Positions 22,782-33,079 of a DNA stretch of 33,124 bases are shown in pieces. The first letter of the stretch is position 1, and every line of letters starts with the position of its first letter. Position numbers and translations under genes: made by a program. Source of the stretch: Comamonadaceae bacterium (GTDB lineage: Bacteria; Pseudomonadota; Gammaproteobacteria; Burkholderiales; Burkholderiaceae_C); contig JAIYBZ010000007.1 in the NCBI GenBank assembly GCA_027488255.1, positions 1 through 33,124 on the forward strand. Reading direction: 5' to 3'. Below the pieces are notes generated by a model. That model did not search any database. It was given only the letters and a program-made list of their open reading frames with translations, and was not told where the DNA came from.

Positions 22782-23777
22782 TCAAGCACCCAGCACCTGT
22801 TGCGCCACCCACAGGTACAAAGGAATCCCGAACAAAATATTGAACGGGAACGTCAAGCCCAAAGACATGCCAAAGTAAAGCGAGGGGCTGGCCTCGGGGA
22901 TCGCATGGCGAATCACAGCTGGCACCGCAATGTAAGAGGCACTGGCCGACAAGACCATCAGCAAAGCAGCATTGCCCGTCGACATGTCCAGACTCCACGC
23001 CAAAAGCAAGGCCATCGCCGCATGCACCAAAGGCCCCACCAAGGCGTAGACGACCAGCCAAGGCGATTGGCCTTTCAGTTGCCCCATGTTGCGGGCGGCC
23101 AGCAAGCCCATGTCCAGCAAAAAGAAGGCCAACATGCCTTTGAACAAGTCGACTGAAAACGGCTTCATGGCCGACTGTCCCTCCACCCCGGTCAACAGGC
23201 CAATCAGCATGGCCCCCAACAACAGCAATTGCGCGCCATCGGTCAGCGCTTCGTGCAGGATGCGGCCCAAGGGCGGCGAGCCCATGGCCGAATTGGCGCC
23301 CACACTGGCATCGGTCGCACCCGCGATTTGGTGGCGGCGAACATGGTTGGCCATGATCACAGCAAACACAATGGCGGGCGACTCCATGAGGGCCATGGCA
23401 GCGGCCATGTGACCGCCAAAGGCCACCGCGTGGTTGTCCAGGTGTTGCGATGCGGTGATGAAAGTCACGGCGCTGACCGAGCCGTAGGTGGCGGCAATGG
23501 CCGCCGCATCAAAGCCCGACAAAAATTGGCGCAACAGGGTGTAGCCCAGCAAGGGCACCACAATCGCCATGAGCATGGCCGCGCCCAGACTAATTAATAC
23601 ATCACTGGTCAGGCCGGTCTGGGCCAAAGCAAAGCCGCCTTTCAGGCCCAAGGCCATCAACAGATAAAGCGACAAAAAACGGGAAATGGGCTGGGGAATT
23701 TCCAGATTGGATTTCAACATTCCGGCCAACATGCCAAACAGAAAAAACAAAATGGCCGGATCGGTGAAGCTGTTCAT
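22782..23777 (-). CDS. sbtA: SbtA-type sodium-dependent bicarbonate permease
   Basis: 331-residue integral membrane protein with about ten helices, of the family named for cyanobacterial SbtA (Na+/HCO3- symport). Recognisable parts are DPAILFFLFGMLAGMLKSNLEIP at the start, LSLYLLMALGLKGGFAL, the conserved AAIAATYGSVSAVTFITA, and in the second half FLLDMGLLAARNM and SASASYIAVPAVIRHAIPEA. In heterotrophs it may supply bicarbonate for carboxylases; the substrate is assumed from the family. The gene is divergent from an NhaR-like LysR regulator with a 146-bp shared region, implying control by that regulator. No SbtB-like PII protein is adjacent. Confidence 0.85.
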   Translation of the reverse strand: MNSFTDPAILFFLFGMLAGMLKSNLEIPQPISRFLSLYLLMALGLKGGFALAQTGLTSDVLISLGAAMLMAIVVPLLGYTLLRQFLSGFDAAAIAATYGSVSAVTFITASQHLDNHAVAFGGHMAAAMALMESPAIVFAVIMANHVRRHQIAGATDASVGANSAMGSPPLGRILHEALTDGAQLLLLGAMLIGLLTGVEGQSAMKPFSVDLFKGMLAFFLLDMGLLAARNMGQLKGQSPWLVVYALVGPLVHAAMALLLAWSLDMSTGNAALLMVLSASASYIAVPAVIRHAIPEASPSLYFGMSLGLTFPFNILFGIPLYLWVAQQVLGA

Positions 23778-23818
23778 GAAGAGTGCAGTGGCCGCTGAGG
23801 GCTTTGAGGTGCTGTAGG

Positions 23819-23834
23819 AGGCTGAAAACAGCCT
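23819..23834. promoter_or_regulatory. Inverted repeat in the sbtA/nhaR-like divergent region
   Basis: AGGCTG-AAAA-CAGCCT is a perfect 6-bp inverted repeat, and a second CAGCCTAC copy lies about 20 bases to the right. It lies 42 bases upstream of the sbtA start, in the 146-bp region between two divergent genes. It contains CTG-N4-CAG symmetry and could be a LysR-type binding site. On the forward strand it is followed by TTTT but ends no gene. Confidence 0.35.
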
Positions 23835-23923
23835 TTTGCCAAGAAAAAACAGCCTACTTTAGCAGAGCAATAGCTCCCGAAAAAGCAGATAATTTCTGAT
23901 CTATATTCAATTTAATCCTGCTC

Positions 23924-24814
23924 ATGGCCACCCCATTCAACTACAAGCATCTGTACTACTTTTGGGTGGTCGCCAAAGAAGGCGGCATCACGCGCGCCGC
24001 CGATAAATTGAACATGGCCGTGCAAACCGTGAGTGCTCAAGTGCGTGAATTAGAACGGTCGCTGGGCTACGCCTTGCTGAAGCCAGCCGGCCGGGGCCTG
24101 GTGCTCACCGATGCGGGGCTGGCGGCGATGCAGCAAGCCGATCAAATATTTCAACTGGGCGAGATGCTGCCCGCCAAAGTTCGTGACGCCGTGAGCTCGC
24201 CCACCGTCCGATTGGCCGTGGGCATTTCGGATGGCTTGCCCAAACTGGTGGTGCAACGCCTGCTGCAGCCGGCCATGGCCGAGCCCCATCTGCGCTTGCT
24301 GTGTCACGAAGACGAGTTGGACGATTTGCTGGGGGACTTGGCCCTGCACCGTTTAGACGTGGTGTTGTCCGACAGGCCGGCCCCGAGCAATGCCAATATC
24401 AAGCTCTACAACCATGCCTTGGGGACCTCTGGCGTTTCTTGGTACGGCAATGACAAGCTGGTACAAAAGGCCAAAAAGAAATTTCCAGCGAGCCTGGCCG
24501 AAGTGCCTGTCTTATTGCCCACCGCCCATGCCGCAGTGCGCAGCCGCATCGACCACTGGTTTGAACAGCACGGCGTTCAGCCGCGCATTGTGGGCGAGTT
24601 TGAGGACAGCGCCTTGCTCAAAACGTTTGGCGAAAGTGGCATGGGCGTTTTCCCGGCGGCCGAGTGGGTCCACGAGGAGTTGTTGGCGCATTACGACGTG
24701 CAACAGCTGGGGGCTTGTGGCACGGTGAAAGAACACTATTTCGCCATCGGCACCGAAAAGAAAGTGCAACACCCGCTGGTCCAGCGGCTGTTGCAAGTTT
24801 CATCAACGCTCTGA
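23924..24814 (+). CDS. nhaR: LysR-family regulator, NhaR-like
   Basis: 296 residues. The N-terminal winged helix starts FNYKHLYYFWVVAKEGGITRAADKLNMAVQTVSAQVRELERSLG; the YKHLYYFWVVAKEGGITRAA opening is characteristic of NhaR, which in E. coli activates the Na+/H+ antiporter nhaA in response to sodium. The co-inducer domain includes GISDGLPKLVVQRLLQPAM, LDVVLSDRPAP and GEFEDSALLKTFGESGMGVFPA. There is no ribosome site near ATG 23924. It is divergent from the Na+-dependent permease gene sbtA, its probable target. Its 3' end overlaps the end of terC on the other strand by 12 bases. Confidence 0.85.
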   Translation: MATPFNYKHLYYFWVVAKEGGITRAADKLNMAVQTVSAQVRELERSLGYALLKPAGRGLVLTDAGLAAMQQADQIFQLGEMLPAKVRDAVSSPTVRLAVGISDGLPKLVVQRLLQPAMAEPHLRLLCHEDELDDLLGDLALHRLDVVLSDRPAPSNANIKLYNHALGTSGVSWYGNDKLVQKAKKKFPASLAEVPVLLPTAHAAVRSRIDHWFEQHGVQPRIVGEFEDSALLKTFGESGMGVFPAAEWVHEELLAHYDVQQLGACGTVKEHYFAIGTEKKVQHPLVQRLLQVSSTL

Positions 24815-25765
24815 GGCTTGCGCATTCGAGCTGCGCACGCTCAGCAACATGGTCACGGCCAAAATACCGACCACCACGCCCAGGGAAATGCCCACTGGGA
24901 TTTTGTAGATGTCAATCAAGCACATCTTGGTGCCGATGAAGACCAAAATAATCGCCAGGCCGTAGTTCAGCAAGTGGAACTTATTGGCCACAGCGGCCAA
25001 CAAGAAGTACATGGCCCGCAGTCCCAAGATCGCAAACACGTTGCTGGTCAAGACGATGAAGGGGTCGCTGGTGATGGCAAAGATGGCGGGAATGGAGTCC
25101 ACCGCAAAAATCACATCGGTCAGCGCGATCAAGCAGATCACCATGAACAAGGGCGTGGCAATCTTCTGACCGTTTTCAACGGTCCAGAATTTTTCACCGT
25201 CGTAGTTTTTGCTGACCGGCAAAATTTTGCGCAGCAACTTGAGCGCCGGGTTGTCTTCCAAATCAGGCTCTTGGCCAGCGGCCCACCACATCTTGACCCC
25301 TGTGAGGATCAAGAAAGCGCCAAACACGTACAAGACCCAGTGGAACTCGGCCAACAACCAGCCGCCCACCAAAATCATGACCGTGCGCAGCACGATGGCA
25401 CCGATGATGCCAATCATCAAGACGCGTTTTTGAAAGGCCGAAGGCACTGCAAAGTAAGTGAACACCATCAAGAAAACAAAGATGTTGTCCACCGCCAGTG
25501 ATTTCTCAATCAAGTAACCGGTCAAAAACTCGAGCGACTTGGTGTTGGCCAATTCAACTGAACCGGTGGTGTCCTTGATGGCCCACCAAAACAAGCCATT
25601 GAACATGAAGCTCAAGGCGATCCAGATGATCGACCAGTTCAAGGCTTCTTTGACACCAATTTCATGGCTGCCTTGCTTTTTAAGCACCACAAAATCGACA
25701 AAAAGCGAGACCAAGACAATGGCTACAAAAGTAGCCCACAGCCATAAGGGGGCGATGGTTTCCAT
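24803..25765 (-). CDS. TerC-family membrane protein (Alx-like, possible manganese exporter)
   Basis: 320 residues with about nine membrane helices. Conserved acidic motifs within helices are LVSLFVDFVVL (about 19-29), EKSLAVDNIFVFLMVF (about 88-103) and ALTDVIFAVDSIPAIFAIT (about 217-235), as in TerC/Alx proteins, which export Mn2+ and are linked to metal homeostasis at the membrane. The length fits Alx. ATG 25765 has a GGAG site about 8 bases upstream. The upstream gap of 195 bases to the pcaF terminator might carry a leader, but I did not find the manganese riboswitch core there. It is convergent with and overlaps the NhaR-like gene. Confidence 0.87.
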   Translation of the reverse strand: METIAPLWLWATFVAIVLVSLFVDFVVLKKQGSHEIGVKEALNWSIIWIALSFMFNGLFWWAIKDTTGSVELANTKSLEFLTGYLIEKSLAVDNIFVFLMVFTYFAVPSAFQKRVLMIGIIGAIVLRTVMILVGGWLLAEFHWVLYVFGAFLILTGVKMWWAAGQEPDLEDNPALKLLRKILPVSKNYDGEKFWTVENGQKIATPLFMVICLIALTDVIFAVDSIPAIFAITSDPFIVLTSNVFAILGLRAMYFLLAAVANKFHLLNYGLAIILVFIGTKMCLIDIYKIPVGISLGVVVGILAVTMLLSVRSSNAQASER

Positions 25766-25960
25766 TTACAACTCCGTGGTTTTTTCGTTACCAGATCGGA
25801 TAAATTCCGTCTGCAGATTACAAGGCACTGTACTCGTTAAAAAAAGCAGCAGCAAAGCCCTGAAACATGGGCAGATTATTACTGAGTAAAATCAAATTAA
25901 ACTTCATAATTTTAGGAATGTCATACTGAATTTATCTGCTATCACCGCTCTGAGTGAAGC

Positions 25961-25986
25961 AAAAAAAATGCCCCCGAAGGGGCATT
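25961..25986 (-). terminator. Strong intrinsic terminator downstream of the thiolase gene
   Basis: On the reverse strand AATGCCCC-TTCG-GGGGCATT forms an 8-bp perfect stem with a tetraloop, and is followed by an eight-base T run (25968-25961). It lies 27 bases after the thiolase stop and isolates terC from it. Confidence 0.92.
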
Positions 25987-26012
25987 CTGGCGGGTTGCGC
26001 TGGGGGTGAAGG

Positions 26013-27215
26013 TCAGACGCGCTCGATCACCAAGGCAATGCCCTGACCCACTCCAATGCACATGGTGCAAAGCGCATAGCGGCCTGCGGTTTGTTGCAGC
26101 CGGTTCATGGCGGTCGTGACCAAACGCGCACCCGATGCGCCCAGCGGGTGCCCCAAAGCGATCGCGCCACCCCAGGCATTGACTCGGGCATCGTCGTCTT
26201 TCAAGCCCAACTGGCGCAGCACCGCCAAGCCTTGTGCGGCAAAGGCTTCGTTCAACTCAATCACATCCATGTGGTCGAGGGTCAAGCCGGTTTGCGCCAA
26301 TACCTTGAGTGTGGCTGGGGCCGGGCCGATGCCCATGACGCGCGGCGCAACCCCCGCGGTGGCCATGCCGACCACTCTGGCCTTGGGGGTCAAGCCCTGC
26401 TTGGCGGCCGTGGCTTCATCGGCCAACAACAACGCACACGCGCCGTCGTTCACCCCCGAAGCATTGCCCGCGGTCACTGTGCCGTCGGGCCGCACCACGC
26501 CTTTGAGTTTGGCCAAGGCTTCTAGGCTGGTTTCGCGCGGGTGCTCGTCGGTGTCGACCACGATCGCATCGCCTTTTTTCTGCGGCACGCTGACGCCCAC
26601 AATTTCGCGCGCCAAGTGACCGGCTTTGATGGCGGCCACCGCGCGCAGTTGGCTGTTGTAAGCCATCACATCTTGCGCTTCGCGCTCAATTTGGTAGTCG
26701 GTGGCCACGTTTTCGGCCGTCTCGGGCATCGAGTCCACACCGTACTGCGCTTTCATGAGTTTGTTCACAAAACGCCAACCGATGGTGGTGTCGTACACGG
26801 CGTTGTTGCGGCTGAAGGCGCTCTCGGCTTTGGGCATCACAAAGGGCGCGCGGCTCATGCTTTCCACCCCGCCGGCAATCATCAAGCCCGCCTCACCGGC
26901 CTTGATGGCGCGGGCCGCTGTGCCCACCGCATCCAGACCCGAACCACACAGGCGGTTGAGGGTGGCGCCGGGCACTTCAATGGGCAGGCCGGCCAGCAAA
27001 CTGCTCATGTGGGCCACGTTGCGGTTGTCTTCGCCCGCTTGGTTGGCACAGCCATAAATCACATCGGTCACGGCAGCCCAGTCCACCTGGGGGTTGCGGG
27101 CCATCAGCGCGCGCAAGGGCACGGCGCCCAAGTCATCGGCACGAACACTGCTCAAAGCGCCGCCATAACGGCCAAAGGGGGTGCGAATGGCATCGCAAAT
27201 GTAAGCTTGGTTCAT
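26013..27215 (-). CDS. pcaF: 3-oxoadipyl-CoA thiolase (PcaF type)
   Basis: Last step of the beta-ketoadipate or phenylacetate routes: cleaves 3-oxoadipyl-CoA with CoA to succinyl-CoA and acetyl-CoA. 400 residues. The acylated cysteine is in TLNRLCGSGLDAVGTAARAI (about residue 90), the histidine in GGAIALGHPLGASGAR, and the second cysteine in CTMCIGVGQGIALVIERV. The N-terminal YICDAIRTPFGRYGGALSSVRADDL and the VDSMPETAENVA loop are typical of PcaF rather than generic acetyl-CoA acetyltransferase. It stands alone; no other aromatic-degradation gene is nearby. A small inverted repeat (27242-27257) lies just upstream, and a strong terminator follows. Confidence 0.9.
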   Translation of the reverse strand: MNQAYICDAIRTPFGRYGGALSSVRADDLGAVPLRALMARNPQVDWAAVTDVIYGCANQAGEDNRNVAHMSSLLAGLPIEVPGATLNRLCGSGLDAVGTAARAIKAGEAGLMIAGGVESMSRAPFVMPKAESAFSRNNAVYDTTIGWRFVNKLMKAQYGVDSMPETAENVATDYQIEREAQDVMAYNSQLRAVAAIKAGHLAREIVGVSVPQKKGDAIVVDTDEHPRETSLEALAKLKGVVRPDGTVTAGNASGVNDGACALLLADEATAAKQGLTPKARVVGMATAGVAPRVMGIGPAPATLKVLAQTGLTLDHMDVIELNEAFAAQGLAVLRQLGLKDDDARVNAWGGAIALGHPLGASGARLVTTAMNRLQQTAGRYALCTMCIGVGQGIALVIERV

Positions 27216-27241
27216 GTTTAATGACTCCAGTGAAATAATTT

Positions 27242-27257
27242 ATGCATTTTATTGCAT
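27242..27257. promoter_or_regulatory. Short inverted repeat upstream of pcaF
   Basis: ATGCA-TTTTAT-TGCAT, 27 bases upstream of the thiolase start, in an AT-rich patch of a GC-rich region. It is a candidate operator or promoter element; no assigned regulator is nearby. Confidence 0.3.
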
Positions 27258-27359
27258 GTTTTGGGGTGTGGCGTGATTTATTCTAGGCGCTGAGTGTGCA
27301 AGGCCCTGTGCCACCCGGAGCGCGGTCGGGCACCGAAAGAACAGTGGACAATTCACCCC

Positions 27360-27797
27360 ATGCTGATTCAACCCTCACAAGCCGATGTGCGCCGTTTTTT
27401 TTGCGGTGTTTATGCCAAATCCAAAACCTCAGCTCCGTTAGAACCGATGGAAATGCTGGTCAGCCAATGGATTGAAGAGCACCCCGAATACCATGCCGAA
27501 CTGGCCGATGTGGAGGCCGCGCTGGCGGCCATGCACACCGCCGACCCGAACCGAGAAAATCCATTTCTGCATTTGTCGATGCACTTGTCGATCAGCGAAC
27601 AATGCAGCATTGACCAACCCCGCGGCATTCGTCAGGCCGTGGAGTTGCTCACCCACCGCCTGAATTCGCTGCACGAGGCGCACCACCAGACCATGGAATG
27701 TCTGGGACGCATGGTGCAAGAAAGCCAACGCGCGGGCCGCATGCCCGATGGCGCCGCCTACATCGACTGCGTGCAACGGCACGCCACCCGAGACTGA
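27360..27797 (+). CDS. DUF1841 family protein
   Basis: 145 residues from ATG 27360 (MLIQPSQADVRRFFCGVYAK). The open frame upstream to 27294 lacks a plausible start. The sequence matches the uncharacterised DUF1841 family of beta- and gammaproteobacteria: WIEEHPEYHAEL, ENPFLHLSMHLSISEQCSIDQPRGI and MECLGRMVQESQRAG are the recognisable conserved blocks. It is soluble, helical and has no signal peptide. Function is unknown. It is convergent with proS, with a 46-base gap, and divergent from pcaF. Confidence 0.85.
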   Translation: MLIQPSQADVRRFFCGVYAKSKTSAPLEPMEMLVSQWIEEHPEYHAELADVEAALAAMHTADPNRENPFLHLSMHLSISEQCSIDQPRGIRQAVELLTHRLNSLHEAHHQTMECLGRMVQESQRAGRMPDGAAYIDCVQRHATRD

Positions 27798-27843
27798 GGA
27801 CGCAGAGCCTGAGGACGCCGAAGCTGCGGCCTCGGCCAGACAA

Positions 27844-29589
27844 TCAGACCGCCAAGCGTGAGGCGAGGTGCGTCAAGATGTCGGCCACTGCGACTTTGGT
27901 GGCGGCCGCATCGCGGCGGTGCTGGTACTCCACCTGACCCTCTTTCAGGCCTTTGTCCCCCAGGGTGATGCGGTGCGGCACACCGATCAATTCCCAATCG
28001 GCAAACATGGCCCCCGGACGCTCGCCCCGGTCGTCCAAAATCACGTCGACGCCATCGGCCAACAGCGCCGCATAAATGCGATCCGCTTCGGCCTTCACGG
28101 CATCGCTGCGGTCCATGCCAATGGGGCAAATGACCACCGTGAAGGGGGCGATGGCATCGGGCCAGATGATGCCGCGCTCGTCGTGGTTTTGCTCGATGGC
28201 CGCGGCCGGCAATCGGGTCACGCCAATGCCATAACAGCCCATCTCTAAAAATTGGGGCTTGCCGGTTTCGTCCAAGAAAGTGGCGTTCATGGCTTTGGAG
28301 TATTTGGTGCCCAAATAAAACACATGGCCCACCTCGATGCCGCGCTCGATGGCCAACACGCCGGCGCCATCGGGCGACGGGTCGCCCGCCACCACGTTGC
28401 GGATGTCGGCCACCAAGGCCGGCTCGGGCAGATCGCGGCCCCAGTTGACGCCGGTGATGTGGAAGTCTTCTTCGTTGGCGCCGCAGATCCAATCGGCCAT
28501 CACCGCCACCTCGCGGTCGGCCACCACATGCACGGGTTTTTTCAAGTTCAGCGGGCCCAAGTAACCGGGCTTGCAACCGAAATGGTCTTCGATTTCAGCG
28601 ATCGTCGCAAAGCGGAAGCCGCCCTCCATGCCGGGAAGCTTGCCGACTTTCACTTCGTTCATGTCGTGGTCGCCGCGCAGCAACAACAGCCAAATTTTGG
28701 ATCCGGCAATTTCACCCGCTTCGTTCATCACATCGGTCGCCAAGACCAGCGATTTGACGGTGGTGGACAAAGGCACGTTCAGCAAAGCCGCAACGTCTTC
28801 GCAGGTGCTCTTGCCCGGCGTGGCGGTCTTGCTCAAAGCCTGGGAGGCTGCGCTGCGCGCGTGACTCGGCGCCCGCGCTTCGGCTTTTTCGATGTTGGCG
28901 GCGTAATCGCTTTGCGGGCAATACACGATGGCGTCTTCGCCGGTGGCCGCAATCACCTGAAACTCTTCGGACAAATCGCCGCCAATGGCCCCGCTGTCCG
29001 CCGCCACGGCGCGGTAGGTCAAGCCAAAACGGTCAAAGATCTTGCGATAGGCCGCCGCCATGACTTGGTAACTGGCCTTGGCACTGACGCCATCGCGGTC
29101 AAAGCTGTAGGCGTCTTTCATGATGAATTCGCGGCCACGCATCAGGCCAAAGCGGGGGCGACGCTCGTCGCGAAACTTGGTCTGGATCTGGTAAAAGTTT
29201 TTCGGCAACTGTTTGTAGCTGCGCACTTCTTGGCGCACCACGTCGGTCACCACCTCTTCGCTGGTGGGCTGGATCACAAAGTCGCGGCCATGGCGGTCCT
29301 TGATGCGCAACAACTCGGGGCCCATCTTTTCAAAGCGCCCGGTTTCTTGCCACAGCTCGGCCGGTTGCACGACCGGCATGGTCATCTCAATGGCGCCGGC
29401 GCGGTTCATCTCCTCGCGCACGATGGCTTCCACCTTTCGGATGACCCGCAGGCCCATGGGCATGTAGTTGTAAATGCCGGCGCCTAATTTTTTGATCATC
29501 CCGGCGCGGGTCATCAACTTGTGGCTCACCACTTCGGCATCGGCGGGGGCTTCTTTGAGGGTGGAAATCAGGAATTGGGAGGCTTTCAT
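27844..29589 (-). CDS. proS: Prolyl-tRNA synthetase
   Basis: Class II aminoacyl-tRNA synthetase that charges tRNA-Pro. 581 residues, the bacterial form with an editing (INS) domain inserted between motifs 2 and 3. Class II motif 2 is [25 protein letters not shown] (about residues 135-160). The editing domain is about 225-400 ([19 protein letters not shown] lies near its end). Motif 3 is [13 protein letters not shown] ([19 protein letters not shown]), and the anticodon-binding domain follows ([11 protein letters not shown] onward). The ATG at 29589 begins [30 protein letters not shown], the standard start. It is divergent from rppH, an arrangement familiar from Burkholderiales. Confidence 0.97.
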   Translation of the reverse strand: MKASQFLISTLKEAPADAEVVSHKLMTRAGMIKKLGAGIYNYMPMGLRVIRKVEAIVREEMNRAGAIEMTMPVVQPAELWQETGRFEKMGPELLRIKDRHGRDFVIQPTSEEVVTDVVRQEVRSYKQLPKNFYQIQTKFRDERRPRFGLMRGREFIMKDAYSFDRDGVSAKASYQVMAAAYRKIFDRFGLTYRAVAADSGAIGGDLSEEFQVIAATGEDAIVYCPQSDYAANIEKAEARAPSHARSAASQALSKTATPGKSTCEDVAALLNVPLSTTVKSLVLATDVMNEAGEIAGSKIWLLLLRGDHDMNEVKVGKLPGMEGGFRFATIAEIEDHFGCKPGYLGPLNLKKPVHVVADREVAVMADWICGANEEDFHITGVNWGRDLPEPALVADIRNVVAGDPSPDGAGVLAIERGIEVGHVFYLGTKYSKAMNATFLDETGKPQFLEMGCYGIGVTRLPAAAIEQNHDERGIIWPDAIAPFTVVICPIGMDRSDAVKAEADRIYAALLADGVDVILDDRGERPGAMFADWELIGVPHRITLGDKGLKEGQVEYQHRRDAAATKVAVADILTHLASRLAV

Positions 29590-29688
29590 TGCGGCGGGCT
29601 AACTCGGCAAGGGCATCAGGGAAACATCCAAGAGCAGGCGCTTGTGCGGCGTGCATAATGGACACAATTTAAAAATTTGAGGTTGATT

Positions 29689-30306
29689 ATGCTTGACCGT
29701 GAAGGCTTTAGGCCAAACGTCGGCATCATTCTGCTCAACCAGAAAAATCAGGTTTTCTGGGGCAAACGCATACGCACCCACAGCTGGCAGTTTCCACAAG
29801 GTGGCATCGATCGAGGTGAAAGCCCTGAACAAGCGATGTACCGAGAACTGCACGAAGAAGTGGGTCTCCAACCGGAGCATGTGCGCATCGTGGCCCGAAC
29901 CCGAGACTGGTTGCGCTATGAGGTGCCAGACCGCTTCATCCGCAGGGATGCTCGCGGCTTTTACAAAGGCCAGAAACAGATCTGGTACTTGCTGCAAATG
30001 GTCACCCACGACCACCACTTGAATTTGCGCGCCACCGACCACCCCGAGTTCGACGCTTGGCGCTGGAACGACTATTGGGTGCCGCTCGATGTGGTGGTGG
30101 AGTTCAAGCGCGGCGTCTATGAAATGGCGCTGACCGAATTGGCCCGTTTTCTGCCTCGCAACGACCGGCAAAACCGCTATTTGCGTGGCAACAACCGGGG
30201 GCCACGCGACAGCACCGAGGCTGAAAATGGCCCGTCAGAATCCTGTGCACCACCGCATATGGAGTTGCCGCCTGGCGCCAGCTTCGACCCCAACCCACAA
30301 GGGTGA
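29689..30306 (+). CDS. rppH: RNA pyrophosphohydrolase RppH
   Basis: Nudix hydrolase that removes pyrophosphate from the 5' end of mRNA and so triggers decay. 205 residues from ATG 29689 ([17 protein letters not shown]), with GAGG nine bases upstream; a TTG at 29677 would add four residues. The Nudix box is at residues 38-60 ([20 protein letters not shown] and on). Substrate segments include [16 protein letters not shown] and GQKQIWYLL. The C-terminal tail beyond about 160 is longer than in E. coli, low in complexity and rich in Asn, Arg and Pro, as is common in Burkholderiales. It is divergent from proS and ends in a terminator shared with proB. Confidence 0.94.
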   Translation: MLDREGFRPNVGIILLNQKNQVFWGKRIRTHSWQFPQGGIDRGESPEQAMYRELHEEVGLQPEHVRIVARTRDWLRYEVPDRFIRRDARGFYKGQKQIWYLLQMVTHDHHLNLRATDHPEFDAWRWNDYWVPLDVVVEFKRGVYEMALTELARFLPRNDRQNRYLRGNNRGPRDSTEAENGPSESCAPPHMELPPGASFDPNPQG

Positions 30307-30360
30307 AGCCAACCAACATCCCAACGAACAGCCAACGAACCACCAATAAACAGCCCAACA

Positions 30361-30386
30361 AAAAGCCCGCAACTGCGGGCTTTTTT
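30361..30386. terminator. Bidirectional intrinsic terminator between rppH and proB
   Basis: AAAA-GCCCGC-AACT-GCGGGC-TTTTTT: a 6-bp GC stem extended by A-T pairs, with T runs on both strands, so it can stop rppH (forward) and proB (reverse). Its right end meets the proB stop codon (30388-30386). Confidence 0.9.
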
Positions 30387-31522
30387 CATCGGCTGAGGAT
30401 CAAATTGTCGCGGTGCACCATCTCGGGCTCGGCGGTGTAGCCCAACAAGGCTTCGTATTCGTGCGAAGGTTTGCGGCACAACATGCGCGCTTCAGCGCTG
30501 GCGTAATTGGCCAAGCCACGGGCAATCTCCATGCCCTGCTCATCACGAATGGCGATGACATCACCGCGCGAAAAGTCACCGGTCACCCCACTCATGCCAA
30601 TCGGCAACAGGCTCTTGCCTTCGGTCAAAACTTTGTGGGCGGCGCCCGCATCCACCGTGACCGAACCGCGCAGTTGCAGGTGGTCGGCCATCCACTGTTT
30701 GCGGGCCTGTTGTTTGGCGGTTTGCGCCACCAACAAGGTGCCCATGTTGTCGCCCTGCGCCAGCCGCAACAAGGCATCGGGTGCACGGCCCCAAGCAATC
30801 ACGGTCGACGCGCCGGAGCCCGCGGCCCTTTTCGCGGCCAAGATCTTGGTGATCATGCCGCCTTTGCCCAAGCTCGATCCTGCGCCGCCGGCCATGCTTT
30901 CTAAAGCCGGGTCGCCGGCGTGGGCTTCGTGCACAAACGTGGCCGAGCTGTCTTTGCGGGGGTCTGCGGTGTACAAACCTTTTTGATCGGTCAAGATCAC
31001 CAGCAAATCGGCTTCGATCAAATTGGCCACCAAGGCACCCAAGGTGTCGTTGTCGCCAAACTTGATTTCGTCATTGACCACCGTGTCGTTTTCGTTGATG
31101 ACCGGCAACACGCGGTGCTGCAACAAGGTCAGCAAGGTCGAGCGGGCATTGAGATAACGCTCGCGGTCGGCCAAGTCGGCGTGGGTCAACAGCACTTGCG
31201 CGCTGCCCATGCCGTTTTCACGCAGTTTGGTCTCGTACATTTGCGCCAGACCCATTTGCCCGACTGCGGCTGCCGCTTGCAGGGCCGGCACTTCGCTGGG
31301 CCGGGTGGTCCAACCCAAACGCTTCATCCCCTCAGCAATAGCGCCACTGGAGACCATCACCACTTCTTTGCCCTGCGCACTCAACAGGGCCATTTGGCGA
31401 CACCATTCGCCAATGGCCGCTTCATCCAGCCCACGTCCTTCATTGGTCACCAAACTCGAGCCGACTTTGACAACAATGCGACGGGCGTCTCGCAGCAGGG
31501 TAGAAACAGCAGGGGTGGTCAT
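30386..31522 (-). CDS. proB: Glutamate 5-kinase
   Basis: First step of proline synthesis: phosphorylates glutamate to gamma-glutamyl phosphate. 378 residues from ATG 31522 ([25 protein letters not shown]); a TTG at 31555 would add 11 residues. The amino-acid-kinase domain shows [22 protein letters not shown], the proline-feedback region [26 protein letters not shown], and [14 protein letters not shown]. The C-terminal PUA domain starts about residue 285 ([36 protein letters not shown]). It lies downstream of rpmA-obgE, the usual Burkholderiales order. No ribosome site stands out. Confidence 0.95.
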   Translation of the reverse strand: MTTPAVSTLLRDARRIVVKVGSSLVTNEGRGLDEAAIGEWCRQMALLSAQGKEVVMVSSGAIAEGMKRLGWTTRPSEVPALQAAAAVGQMGLAQMYETKLRENGMGSAQVLLTHADLADRERYLNARSTLLTLLQHRVLPVINENDTVVNDEIKFGDNDTLGALVANLIEADLLVILTDQKGLYTADPRKDSSATFVHEAHAGDPALESMAGGAGSSLGKGGMITKILAAKRAAGSGASTVIAWGRAPDALLRLAQGDNMGTLLVAQTAKQQARKQWMADHLQLRGSVTVDAGAAHKVLTEGKSLLPIGMSGVTGDFSRGDVIAIRDEQGMEIARGLANYASAEARMLCRKPSHEYEALLGYTAEPEMVHRDNLILSR

Positions 31523-31582
31523 GTACGGAGGGGTTCTTGCGTTGTCAACAGCCAATCAAATGCTTCCATGCGGAACGCCACC

Positions 31583-32731
<1,149 letters not shown>

Positions 32732-32750
32732 TCAAAATACGAACGGGCCA

Positions 32751-32779
32751 AAAAGCGAAAAGCCCCGGCTTGCGGGGCT
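32751..32779 (-). terminator. Intrinsic terminator after rpmA
   Basis: On the reverse strand AGCCCCG-CAAGC-CGGGGCT gives a 7-bp stem (32779-32761), followed by TTTCGCTTTT. It lies 27 bases after the rpmA stop and 59 bases before the obgE start; obgE may be reached by read-through or its own promoter. Confidence 0.8.
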
Positions 32780-32806
32780 CCTCATCGCCATGGGGGCGCG
32801 ACAGGC

Positions 32807-33067
32807 TTAGACAGCCGGGGTCACGTTCACCATGTGTTTGCTGAGCTCACCTTTGGTCGAGAACGACACGTGGCCGTCCACCAGGGCAAACAAAGTGTGG
32901 TCTTTGCCAATACCGACGTTGCTGCCAGCATGGAATTTGGTGCCACGTTGACGAACAATGATCGAGCCTGCGCTGATCAGTTCACCACCGAAAGCCTTGA
33001 CGCCCAGCATTTTTGGCTTGGAATCACGACCGTTGCGCGTAGAGCCGCCGCCTTTTTTCTGTGCCAT
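32807..33067 (-). CDS. rpmA: 50S ribosomal protein L27
   Basis: 86 residues, the full usual length: [20 protein letters not shown], then [28 protein letters not shown] and [20 protein letters not shown]27 reaches the peptidyl-transferase centre with its basic N-terminus. No N-terminal cleavage extension of the Firmicutes type is present. GGAG lies upstream of the ATG at 33067, and rplU ends 12 bases before it, forming the standard rplU-rpmA pair. Confidence 0.97.
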   Translation of the reverse strand: MAQKKGGGSTRNGRDSKPKMLGVKAFGGELISAGSIIVRQRGTKFHAGSNVGIGKDHTLFALVDGHVSFSTKGELSKHMVNVTPAV

Positions 33068-33079
33068 GACCTATTCTCC

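Noticed and set aside
25918..25935. Single ATGTCAT resembling a Pho half-site
   Set aside because: The second half-site (AATTTAT) is poor and the orientation does not face a downstream start; both neighbouring genes are on the other strand.
25766..25960. Possible yybP-ykoY manganese riboswitch in front of the TerC-family gene
   Set aside because: The leader is long enough, but I could not find the conserved GGGGAGUAG-type core or its partner loop on the reverse strand.
26541..27221. 226-codon open frame antisense to the thiolase gene
   Set aside because: It is a shadow frame; the opposite strand encodes a complete PcaF with all active-site motifs.
27780..27843. Possible frameshifted acidic tail after DUF1841 (frame reading ED-AEPEDAEA)
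   Set aside because: The protein already has the usual DUF1841 length, and the CTGAGGACGC direct repeat explains the apparent coding pattern.
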